Positions 32,446-44,500 of a DNA stretch of 64,000 bases are shown in pieces. Each line of letters opens with the position of its first letter. The first letter of the stretch is position 1. The position numbers and the translations under genes were made by a program. The DNA comes from Tieghemiomyces parasiticus. Lineage: Eukaryota; Kickxellomycota; Dimargaritomycetes; Dimargaritales; Dimargaritaceae. The notes below the pieces were generated by a model, which was not told where the DNA came from, did not search any database, and saw nothing but the letters and a program-made list of their open reading frames with translations. The stretch spans positions 46,999 to 110,998 of the forward strand of contig JANBPT010000024.1 in assembly GCA_027575765.1 (NCBI GenBank), read 5' to 3'.

Positions 32446-35400
32446 ATGAGCTTTACCCGCCGGCGGACCAAACGCGATGCAGCTAGCACCGAGTCGAGGG
32501 TAGGTGGCTGGCTACACTGATAGGCGAACTACACTGGCTGTCGTACAGCATTAGACGCTCGTCCAACATTGACGAAGCTGGGGGTACCCGCCATGTCAAC
32601 CTTGTCGCACAAAGCCAGTGGCCAGTCGGAATCGAATTTGAAATGCCCGACCTACTCAACCGCCGACGCCAGTCTAGCCCTCCCCCCCCCCTCCACAGGC
32701 ACCCGGCCGCCTTGCCCTGGACCTAACTCAACCTCACTTGCCACGTTTTCCGCACCATTATCTCAAATAACCTTAGCTTGAACTGGAACGGGTGCTGGGC
32801 ACGACCACTGCCCGTGGCACCCAACTCGCCACCCACCCGGCACTGCCAGGCACGGTCGCCTATGTCGCTGGGTGCGTGACTATCGTCTGCGACCTGGCCA
32901 CTGACACTCAGATAGCCCACCTGTGTGCCGACCGGACGCTTCGAGACCCCACGGTCACTCCCCGGCGATCGCTGGGCTCGCCTCACGGCCTTCCGCTTGG
33001 TCTACCGAGCAGTGGGGTCGTCCCGGCAGGTCCATCCACTTCCACCACTGGAGTTCACCCGGTCTCCGGCGGCGACCCACTTGCCGCATACTATACCGGT
33101 GACCCTACCCAACGTTCCCCGCCCTGGCGGCGCCAAGCCCCGCGTACAGTGTCTTGTTTGGCCTTCTCCACCGCTGGAACTTACCTGGCAGTGGGGGAAT
33201 CTGGTCACCAGCCCCGCGTTGTAGTCTGGGACTGGCGGGCGGGCCTGGTGGTGGCCGAACTGGTGGGTCATAACTTCGGTGTGCTGGCAGTGGCCTTCTC
33301 GCCGGACGACCGCTACCTGGTGTCAGTGGGTAAGCAGCACGACGGGTTCCTAAGCGTGTGGGACTGGCGGCGCATGGACAAGGTTGGGTCCAACCGTGTC
33401 ACAGCCAAAGTACATGGCCTCCGCTTCGCACCAGACGGGTCATTCTTCGTAACTGTGGGCGCCCGCCACGTTCGGTTCTGGTACCTCAAGTCACAAGCCA
33501 GTAACGACCATCAGGTAAGCGCAGAGTGACCCTATAAGCTTAGTAGGGCAAGCTCATCGGCCGGCACTGGAGGGGCCACGCCCACACGCCTCACTAATTG
33601 AGGCTCAAATTCTAATCTATCCTACTCCTGTTAACCGTAAATACACTCGCCAACAAAGAAGGTTTCCGATAGGGTCGAGGTCGTCGAGGGCCGTTCGGGT
33701 ATCCTCGGCGACTTGCGTGACAGTACTTTTGTGGATGTGGCCGTAGTGTGTCCGGCCACTTCCCCGACGGTCGGGCAACGGCGCCCGCCGTCTTCAAACG
33801 AGTCGACCGGCAGTGGCGGTAGTAACGGTTGTCTTACTCCGCCCCATGTGTACGCCCTCACTAGTACCGGGGTGCTCTGCCTTTTCAGCCCCGCCCAACG
33901 CACGTTGAGCAAGTGGGTGGACACCCGAGTGGGACGGGCTCATACACTTACGGCCGATGCCCACTGGTTGGTATGCGGAGGGGAACGTGGCCATCTGCGC
34001 GCTTTCGACCCTGTGAACCTCGAATATGTGACTACGTTCCCGGTGGCGACACCCACCTCGAATCGCCGACGGTCACCGGTCTTATGGTGTGATCCGGACG
34101 AGACTGGGGCCGAGTCAGATAGCGATTCGTTTGAAGCGGCTGGACCCGTGGACCCAGAGATCGTCCCACCGGCTGTCCGTGCCTGCGTGCTTACGGCCGG
34201 TGAGCGATCGGGGGGTGCCTTACTCGTCTGCGTAAATTCCGACCGCTCGATCATGGCTTGGACTCCACCTCGTCGGCCGGGCACCGATCCGGCCGCCCTT
34301 CCGTACCACACCACGTACCACCGAGACACCGTCTGGGGCCTGCTCGCCCCGCGGTTCTCTGTGGCGAGTGATACCTTACTTACTCACTCTGCGGACGGTA
34401 CCGTGCGCTGGTGGTCGGTCCGGCCCCTGCCAGAACCTACACCACCCGGTCAGGCCCTCCTGGACACCCTACCCAGCCCCCTGGTGGATGACACACCTGG
34501 CGACGATGGTGTAAGGACCCTGGCGCTAACTGACGACGGTCGCTTGATGGCGCTGGGTAATCGTGAAGGCCGTATTGCTGTCTACGACACCCTCCACCGG
34601 GCCGCCCTTCCGTCCTTTGCCGCTCACGACTCGGAGATTCTGGCCGTGGATTTCGTCACCCTGACTACCTCGGAGCGTGGTACCGAGCGGGCCGCCCCGG
34701 AGTACCTCTTGGCCACTGGAAGCCGTGACCGGCTGATTCACATTTTTCATTTCTACCCATGTGTCTCCTCCTCTAATGACGACGACCACTATGGGTCGGA
34801 TCGGAATAACTACCGGTGGCGACACTTACAGAGCCTCGACGATCACTCCTCCTCGGTGACGTGCGTTCGGTTCGCCGCACGTGGCTTGACCATCGTAAGC
34901 TGTGGCCTCGACAAGAGTGTCATGTTCCGTAGCCGTGCAAAGGCCGTCCGCCAGCCGCACGCCCTGGCTAGCGTCCCACCCTTCACCTTACTGCAGAATC
35001 ACCACGGCCGGAGCACTGTCCACGATGTTGTCCTGGACCCACGCGGTGAGACCCTCGTCGGCGTCGCCCAGGATCGGTCACTCCTGGTTTTCGATCCTGT
35101 GCGCGGTAAATTAACGGCCACATTTAGGCCTGATCCGGCCGACCGGCACCGGCCTGTCCCAAGCTCGAGCTCACCCGTGGCCGCAGCCCTCGCTGCGGCG
35201 GATGGATCACTGCGACTGGGTAAGGACGTCGATGGTACCGGTTTGGCCACCGCTGCCGTTCACCACCGCCGCCGCTCGGCCGCCTTCACCAGTTCCCCCG
35301 GTGGCACACCGACCAAAGTGGGCAGCAGCACGCCAGACTACGGACTCGTCAAGCTTGCCCTCAGTCCGGACGGCCAACTGGCCGCCGTGGTGGGATCCGA

Positions 35401-36792
35401 CAAGACGGTGCGTCTAGTCCACCTGGCGCAGCGCAAGCAGCTGGCCGTCGCCTACGGACCTTCGGAACCCATTACCGCAGTAGCTTTCCTAGGTTCGCGT
35501 GGCGACCGACTCGCTGTCTCGGCCGCCGATGGGTGCATCTTGGTATGGCGGGTCGCGCTACTCTCTTTGGAGTGTACTGACGGCCCAGCTGTAACTCGTC
35601 TTTCGAAGCACCCCAGTCGCCTTTCCCTACGTGCGGACCACGGAATCCAGGCCACTCTATCGGACGGTCCTGACGGTTATACCTCGCTTATTAACCAGCC
35701 GGGCCCCGACGATGGGTACCATTCGGAGACATCGTCATTCGGCTCGGTGCCCAGTACTACCGATACCTGGCCCCGTAACCCGTTCCTCGCCCCGGACCCA
35801 GGCGCACCCCTGTCCGATACCGACCTAACAGCCACGGTCTGTGGTATGGCGCGCATGGCCCTTATATCCGGCCCCCCCGACGCCGAACTTTACCCTGTTA
35901 ATGCTGTGGGAACCCCGCCTCGTAACCCACCACGCTCGCTGTCTCGCGGCCCGATCGCCCGTGTGCCGCCGCCCACGCCCCCGCACCTGGCTGACCTACG
36001 CCCAGCTCGTCGGCTCAGTACGAAGCGCGTTACTTCGCGCACCAGCCGCCCCAGTCCGTTGGCCCATTCACCCGATCCTGACCAGCGGTCATTAACGCCA
36101 CCCTCTATCTTCCCTACCTGCTCCCCAGGTTCGGCTGTCGAGGCTACTGATTCCATAACTGAGCCCGCAGTCACACCCCCTTCACACAGTAACGCTATAC
36201 ACTCGACGATTTCAACCCAATATCGCCAATTTGCCCAGCACCGATCCCCGCCGTACTACTTTGCCCCTCAGGTCACCTCGGACGTTCCGACGGCCCTGAT
36301 GGACCCTTTGGAGAGCCCGACAGAGCGTGTTAGGGCCACTTTGGCCGCCTTGCGCTCGGCCCGAACCCACCTGGACCGCGCGGTGGCGTTATTGGGAGAA
36401 GTGGATCCAGTGCCAGACTCGATGGCCATGCTTGTGCAGGAGACCATCCGTGAATTGGATTTACTGGGACGACATGCCTTGGTTCGACCCAAGCCACTAG
36501 CTACGGTGCCAGCCCAAGGTAAGTGTGAGATAAAAGTGGCATGTGGGTATGTCAGTTCATTTGCGTGGTGATGATTACCTCTCGCGATCCTAACCCCGAC
36601 CTGATACATAATGTCCCTGTCATCATGCCATACCACCCACCTCTGCTAACAGTCATCGTTTCATCTGGACCTGCGCCCGGAATGAACACGTCCCTAGGTA
36701 TTGGCTGTCCAGAATCCCAACAACAGCTCCTAGAAACATATTCTGAGCGACTCATTGCCCTAGTGCAAGCCCGATTGAGTAGTGCCTCGTAA
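32446..36792 (+). CDS. WDR62/MAPKBP1-like WD-repeat protein (1242 aa, 4 exons)
   Basis: Exons: 32446..32499, 32777..33514, 33662..36518 and 36713..36792; 3729 nt, phases 0, 0 and 1. The first exon (MSFTRRRTKRDAASTESR) is the least certain; the others are well supported. Residues from 19 read LELERVLGTTTARG..GTVAYVAGC, followed by VVVWDWRAGLVVAELVGHNF and RHVRFWYLKS, matching the first propeller of WDR62/MAPKBP1. Exon 3 continues with GRSGILGDLRDSTF and further blades (SADGTVRWWSV, TGSRDRLIHIFHF, CGLDKSVMFRSRAKA, GSDKTVRLVHL), then a long Ser/Pro-rich disordered region. A C-terminal helical segment (ESQQQLLETYSERLIALVQA) corresponds to the dimerising helix of the family. Animal relatives are JNK scaffolds and spindle-pole proteins; a spindle or MAPK-scaffold role here is inference. 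The intron before exon 3 uses an AAG acceptor. Confidence 0.85.
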
Positions 36793-38501
36793 CGAAGCCA
36801 CCGCGGAACCCACTTTTCACACCAAGCCTAAATCTCTTAATTTACTACGCCGACTGTTCAGTGGGCTAATCTAAATTGTGGTTGCAGTTATAGAAGACTA
36901 AACATACCCCGTATGTGTCGCTCTAATCGGCGTTATATGTCATAAATATCATCCGTTGAGATTATGCAGGGACAATTGCCGAATACTCTGAGGCTGTCTT
37001 CGGCAATATTAATTTGTTGGTTATTGTCCCAGTACGAAAACTTATTACTTGGGGGGGGGCGTAGCGTAGACTAATGAAGCCCGTTCCCCTTCTCCCGTAG
37101 CAAACTATGTCAACCTTCGCTTGTTAGCCACACGGGATCGGGGACGGTCAGGGTCAATTAGGCCCGACCAGGTGCAGTTACCCTCGTTCCGCAAAAGGGA
37201 CTTTGCATTGGAAAGTGTCATCAGAGCGGCGCGGCCACCTGGAAAGGGAAACGTTGGTAAGTCAAGCGGCCCGTTACGTACTGATGTTCTTGTAAATCGA
37301 AACAGGCCCGGGGGGATGGGTAGGTAGAATCAGTCTATCCTTCTTTTACGAGAGGCGTCGCGACAATAAATGATGGCCGACGCGTCCTCTGCATGGGGTG
37401 GTTGAGGCGATTTAGTAAGCAGTGTAGGCATAAGGTGAAGAGTCCCGGGTTGATCCCGATTGTCAACTCCACTTGGAGAGGAGTTGGAAGGCCAAGGACA
37501 GTACCATTCCCCCTCTCAAAGGCGATTGCCAGGTGGAGTGGCAGAAGAAGAGCTACTTAGCTAGACGACTAGTCGCCTCTTGCATTGCCCCCCCCCTTGG
37601 CTGCCCAACTATTTCACCCATGACGCGGGTGGCGGATGGGGTGTATTTGTGCACACACGCTCGGGCGCCGCCCCTCGCTAAACCAGGCCTCGACCATGCG
37701 AAATACCGGGTAAGGTAGCCGATCTATTCGAAGGGGGGGGGGAGCTCTTCAGTAAGCACACCAGAAAGTTACTATGTCCTATTTCTCGCACTCTCACAAA
37801 CTTCACGAATGGCATATCCTTCCCACTCACTCCGCTTTCTCCGAGGGTACTTTTTATTTTATATATCCTCATCAGGCCCGCCCCATAAACCCGGCTGCTA
37901 GACCTCTACGGCCACCTCACCTGCTATTTTTACGCTATCTACCTGCACATACAACTCTCGTTAACGTCCACGTACACCCGCACATACGTGCGCAACGACG
38001 TACTGCCACGGATTACGGCGAGTCAACTAGGAGACGGGACTGACCAGCAAGGTAAAGAGGCCTTGAGCCCAGCCACGCTGCCTAGTTCCCACATCCCTCC
38101 ACCTCACCATCACCAGTCAGCTACCAAGAAGCTTACGGCTCCCTACACTTCATGCTCCGCTCAGCTACCACACACTAGCCAATGACGACTGGCACCACTC
38201 GCATCGTTTAGCTTATTAGTTACCCTTCTTAGAGTATAACCTGCCCATCTCCAGCGGATGCCCGCGCGCACCCTGGACTCAGACCCTGTATGCGACGTTA
38301 TTTTTAGACAGCGTACTACCCAGAAGCAAAATAGTGACTATTCTACCCCTATCACATCTCATTTGACTACATTCACAACCCTTCCGCTTCCATCACTCAC
38401 TCCCTACACCTAGGAAGATTATCGGGGTCTAGCCAGCTACTTACTGGCCCGCACCTAATTATCTTTTGGGTTTGCATCGCTTGGAAGTGCGGTAGTGCGC
38501 C
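36793..38501. other. Intergenic region upstream of the BEACH gene, with possible small exons
   Basis: A plus-strand segment at 37101..37256 looks like an internal exon: acceptor cccgtag, donor GTAAGT, basic peptide including RPDQVQLPSFRKRDFALESV. A second basic segment near 37,430-37,560 (containing NSTWRGVGRPRTVPFPLSKA, ending TAG) could follow, but the phases do not join. The 500 bases before 38502 are pyrimidine-rich and probably hold the promoter and leader of the BEACH gene. G and C runs of 8 to 10 lie at 37,051, 37,588 and 37,733. Confidence 0.35.
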
Positions 38502-41500
38502 ATGGTCACGCCTACCCGACTGCGGCCGAATCTGTCGACGACCTCACCAGGCCTCGTGAATGGCGCAGGACACGGTCGCCGACCGCTGCCCTCGCCATTG
38601 AAGGCCTCAATGGGCTCATCGCCACCCTTACCGCCACCGGTGTTCGCCATGTCCGTACCCTCAGATACCTCTGGTAACACAGGTCCAGCCGAGACCTTCC
38701 CACGGGCCCTGGCCGCGGTCACTGGCCTGCTACCTACCGAGCCGATGTCCCACGTCCGCACCGAAGATTTTGTCCCTGCCGCCCAGCGCCTTGCCGCTTT
38801 CGTGGGCAACCTGACTCCCGCCGTGGCTGGTAGTCCTACGACGCTAGAGTCACTTATATTGGCCGTGGAAAGGACCTTGCACACCATGCCGCCGTCCCAG
38901 GGTCTCACCCGGGCGGCGCTTGCGCCCGGGCTTGACCTTGTAGCCTCCTTGCTTCAGCTACTCGCCGAGTGCCTGGCCCGGTCGCCTGCCCAGCGTACCT
39001 TCTACACCTGGCTGGGCGGGCAGGGACGGATCGTCCGGTCTTTCATACCGCGTATCATCCTCGTTGGCTACCTTGTCGTTTGGGACGCCCTCTGGGGCCT
39101 CTTGATCGGCCAGCTCTCCTGGCGGGAAGCCGGCACGACCCCTCGGATACTGGACGAGGTCGATCCCGGGTTGCTACTGAGCCTGGTCCTGCAGCGGCTG
39201 CAAGCACCATCCGTGGCAGATTCCGACTTTGGATCGTCCCTTGAGCCCCACGCTCTGCTAAGCGCTACCGCCGTACGCGACCAGCTAGTGGTGCGGTGTA
39301 ACCAGCTGCTAATGGCCAGTGAGGTCAACCTATGGCAGATCAGCCAGTCTAATGTGGTTACCACCCTGTTAGACCATATCGAGCTGTTTTGCCGCTGGGA
39401 CCCGGTGACCGATGCAAGCGGGATCAAGTACCGCCGTGACCACCTCGCCTCGTTGCTGACCTGCGTCCTACGCTATTCAACTAGTGTCGCTCAGCTGCGG
39501 GCCCTGTTCCGCGCCCTCGGTCGGTGCTCGGTGCTACCCGCCGACACACCGGCCGAACTGTTGGAGGATGTCGGTGACGACGACGACCCACCACTTCTAG
39601 ATTCACGCGTCAACTACGCCCTCCTGCAGCACGTCCTCGACGACACATGGCGTGGGCTGGTCGATCCCGCCGCGCCAGGCCCTGCGCATCCCACGGCGGA
39701 CAGCTATTTTGCTTTCCCCGAGCCCAGCGCCGGTCTAACTGTCACGGACGCCCACACCCTACTCCGTGGCGCTCCGGGGTACACCGTGAGTCTGTGGTTC
39801 TACCTACCCACGACTAACGGGCCAGTCAGCGTGACGCCGATGACCCTGTTGTCTTTCACCACCCGGGCCTACACTGATGTCGAGACACGGTGGCTGCCTT
39901 CCCGACCAGACATTCAGAGCACGGTGCTAACCGTTGAGTATGACCCGCTTACCGCGGGGTTGACTGTGTACTACCGGGGTACCGACGATACGACGAGCGA
40001 CGGTCCGGGATTACTAAACGGCCCAGCAGTGGAGTCTGGACGTTGGCACCACCTCGTACTGGCCCACGGTCCGGATACCCCCGTAGCCATTAAGCCCCGG
40101 CGATCCTTGGGTTGGGGGTTCGGCGGGTTCCTATCGGGCCGGGGCGAGCCCAATCCTTCATCGTCTGCTGGGGATAGTGATGGAGTGCCCGCTCCTCGTC
40201 GTTTTGCCGATAACTTCGCGGTATTTTTGAACGGGCGGCGGTGGCACCACGACTATCGGCCCTACCCAACGGATACTGCGCTATACCGCACGTGTACGTT
40301 CGGCGCCACTGTTCGCGAACCTGACGCCGGGCCCGTGCCGTCCAAGTATACCCGAGGCTTCGTGGGGAGACTCTCGGCCGTGTACATCCTCGCTGGGGCT
40401 CATCAAGCCCGAACAGTACATGCCCTCCGGCTTCTAGGTCACCGCCATGGCACGCAATTCCGGCCAGAACAGCTGCCCGAGGCTCTGGTCGGCCGTGATA
40501 GATCTGCCACGGCCACGCTGGAGCCCCTGTCACCACCGCAAGAAGACGATTTCCCTACCGATGAGGCTACCCAGCCCGGGTTAGACGCCCTGCGCGACCT
40601 CTTCGTTCAGGCAGATCAGCGCCCCCATCTCCTTCTGCTGATCCATCCAGGAACTGACGCCCGGGCAGGGGAGTTACCCAACCTGGCCATCCGTCCTACG
40701 CAGACACCGCTCTCGCTCGATCTGGTCTCGTCTGAGCCTAACGCCTGGAATCCGTCATCGCAGGTCGCTACCACCGTCGGCAGCGGGCCGGTGTCTTCCA
40801 CCGCAATGAGCGCCGCCGTCACCCTCAACCCCATGATTCGACTCACCCGGCCCCGGCGCAACACCGGCAGTCTCCACATCCCCGTCACCGCCCCACGCTC
40901 CCGTTCCCAGTCCGACGCTGGGGTCGGAGCAGTCAGCGCCCCGCAGCCCCGCGTAACCACCCATCGCGTCGTACTTATCCGGCCTATCGGGTGGCGGGAC
41001 AGTCTCCCTTTAGCGGGCGGCCCCGGGCTATGGCTTCCTCTACTGGCCCGTCTAGCGGCCCGCCTCCCGGATCTCGAGTCCCGCCTCCCTGTCTCAGACC
41101 TCCCTACCCCATGCCCTTCGGATGCCCTCTCTTCCCTGGCCGCTAGCCTGGCTCACGTGGCACTACCGGCCTCCGGCCGAGCCGTGGCCGAACTCGTCTG
41201 GCCTCTGCGCCCGCCGGGCGAGACGGGTCTCCCGACGGCCGTCGAGCCTGCTTCCTCGGGCCCGTCCTTCCTGGACCTCACTGCTCTCTTGCTGGAACGC
41301 GCGGTGCCCGCCGAACGATTCCTAACCCCAGCTGCCTTCCACCACCTCTTCGCCGCCGCTGGTCAGATCGAAGACACCACAGCCCCGGTCGTCCCACGGG
41401 GACCCACACATCGCACCACCAAGTCCGGTTCAAAGTCACAGTCTAGTTTTGGCGCCATCCCAGCAGCCGAGGTTCATCTGCGCACCCTGGCCGATTTGGC

Positions 41501-44500
41501 GCATTGGCCTGCTCCGCGAACCCTGGCTGAGCGCGCCGTCGGCCTGCTGTACCGCCGCCTCGTGTTCAACTTGGACATCTGGCGTAGAGCTTCTTTTGTT
41601 ACCCAGCTTGGCTGCCTGGAGACCCTCAAGACGGTTGTTCTGGCCCGCCCCGCTACCTTCCGCCGCTATGGGCTGGGCCTGAGCTTTGTCCTCCGCGCCC
41701 TGGCCGGACCCTACGGCTATCGGGACAGCGCAGCGGAGCCCAGCGAGCTCCATGACCTCCGTACGGTTCTACTAGACGCCGCCGCCGGCCTCGTCCTGCA
41801 CTCAGACGACCCGGTAATCGATGTGCGGGTCCTACTTGCACATACCCTTGCTCACGCCCCGCGTGACCCACGGCATGTCACCGACCTGCTTCGCCGTCTC
41901 CTGCATGGCCTCCTCGACACCACCCGCGACGCCCTGCGCCACGACCGGGAGCGGCCCCGTGAGCTCATTCTTCAGCTGCGCGACTCCAATTATTTCGCCG
42001 TCCTGTGCCGTCTGATTGAGGCGGACGAGGACGGCCTGACCAGCGTATGCCTTGATTGGTTCACCACCCTCGCGGTATGGTCCACCGGGCCCGGGGACTC
42101 TACTTTCGTCTCTCCCGTCCGCCGGCGTGGATCGCCATCCCCGTTTGCCACCAATTCCCCCGTTCCCCACCGCAGCTCCCCAGTCCCAGAGAGTTTGCTG
42201 GTTGGACCCACCCCGTCAGCCACCGCCTCCTCCTCGTCCTCTTCGTCGTTCTTCTCGACCCTAACCCGATCCTGGCAGGCAGACACCCACCCTTCCCCGC
42301 GGCGGGCCTCGCCGATGGCCCATCGTGCCGAGCCCATCTTGGCTAAGCACGCCAGTCCAGCCATTAGCACCACGTTACACGCCGCCGTTCTCCCCGTAGC
42401 CTGGCTGACCGACGCGCACCGGGACACCCTCTTGGCTGTACTCGGGACCCGCCCCACGCTGGGACCACTGAGCGGCCGCGCGCTGCTTCGTCTGGCGCGC
42501 CGTGTGAGCATCTACGACGTGCCATCTTCGACAGCCTCGTCAGCCAGCTCGCTCATGAACCACGTGGCCCGTGAAACCGGCAGTTTCCGCCTTACCGACA
42601 TGTTACCCGTGGTGACCCTGCTGGAGGCCTTGGGTCGCCCAGGGGTTGACGAGCCCTTACGCTGCGAGGGTCTCTACCAACTCATGCTAGCTTTCGGATG
42701 CGTCGGGGCGGACGGTGACGACCAAAAGGAAGGTTGTGACGCCCAATCCCACGCTAGTCGTGGCAGCAACGATGATCCGCTGAATGGCAGCAGTACGGAT
42801 GGGGACGCGGACCACTACCACTGTGCCGGGATGGAAGGGGCAGCCGACGATGATGACGATGCAGATGAAGACGAGGACGCTCGCGGGGCTGGCCCGATTC
42901 CGCGCACCTTAGCGGTGAACGGTCGACCGAGCATTACCCGTCGCACTTCCCAGGACCCGCACAGTGACGAGGTCGACGACTACTGCCGCCTGCTAGAAAC
43001 AGCCGGTCCGTGGCAACCGGCCCTCCTCCGGCTCGCGGCTGACGTGGTGGAGCCTCGCCCGCCGCAAAGTGCCCTCCTAGCGTTCGCTCTCCTGGAACAC
43101 ATCCTGCACCGGCTCCTGCGTGTGTCACCTACTGGGGACGCCGGGGTGGCTGCAGTCGTCGTGCACGCCTGGGCCACTCTGCCTGCTGCCGCCTGCGCCG
43201 TCCCGTTTGTTCGGCGATTGCTAGTTCGCCTCATCCAGCGCCTGGAACACGACCTGTTCGTTCTTGGCCCTCAGTCTTACGCGGTGACGCCGCAGCTGTG
43301 GCGGAGCCTGCCGGGTGTCGTCCAACTTACTGCCGACTTCGCCTTCCACCATTCTGACTACCGCGAGTACTTGGCCGAACACTGGCCCCGGCTGCACCAG
43401 CGTGCCGCTGCTCTGGCTGCCGAACCGCCTAATTCTCACCGCCACGCGCCTCACCGGTCCGCTGCCTCCCTGTGGTCCCTGGTGGGCTCCAAGTCGGATC
43501 GGTCCCCGGATGCTTTTGGGTTGGAGAGCGAAGGGGTTGACTTCGGAAGCTTTGATAGCGAAGGCCGTCGATTTGATGAAGATGGGGACGAGGACGCTGA
43601 TTTCGATGGCCTGGACGACCCGACGTTGGGGCTACCGGGTCACCCGCTCGTGTTCCGAACGCCACGTAACCCCTGGGACGATGACCCGCGCTTCGCCCAC
43701 CGATTGGCCCGGTTTCTGGTGCGCCTTGGCGAACTGCGGCCATCCGCTTCGGGACTCTGCCGACCGGCACTGCGTCTGCTCGTTCACGGTGTTCAGGGCG
43801 CTCCGGGGGCCTACGTCGGCCGCGTAACGCGGCTGCTCCGCCGGTTGCTCGACCGGCACCCAGCCGGACCCAATACCGCCAACCCAGGTGTCCCGCCACC
43901 GGCCACCGCGACCCGTCCCTTCGCCAGGCGGCCGTTCGGTTCCGTGCGGCGGTCGCTGAACCCGATCCAAGAGCAGACCGACGCAGACGGCCTCCCCCAC
44001 GACCTCGCTAATCTAGGGTTCGACACAGTGACTGTGTGCAGCCAGTCAACCTGCGGTGTTGCCGAGGGTCTCGCGGCCACCGTGGGCTATCTTCACGAGG
44101 CCTACCAGTTTATGCAAGATCCCGAGCTGAGCGGCCTCCCTAACGATGGACCCCAGGTCCGTCACCTCCTGGTCCTCTACGCTCACATGGTCCACCGCTA
44201 CAGTGCCCTCCTACTAGGGCCTTCGGCGCGGCTTGCCCTGCCTCCCATCAGCGATCCGGCTGCCTTCACCCGGTTCGTCCGCACCCCAGCCTGGTCAGCA
44301 GTCTACAACGCCCTGTGCGTGCCTCGCATGAAGGCCGTTGAACAAGAGGAAGCCGCCTACTTCCCCCGAAAAGTTCGTGGATTCGCCCGGTCTGTCCGTG
44401 ACAGCCTGGCCGCTGTGTGCCGCCGGGAGGATGACCTCGCCCGGCGGCGGCGGTCAGCCCGTGAAGAGGTCGAAGCGGTGATCCGTCCCCTCTCACATGT

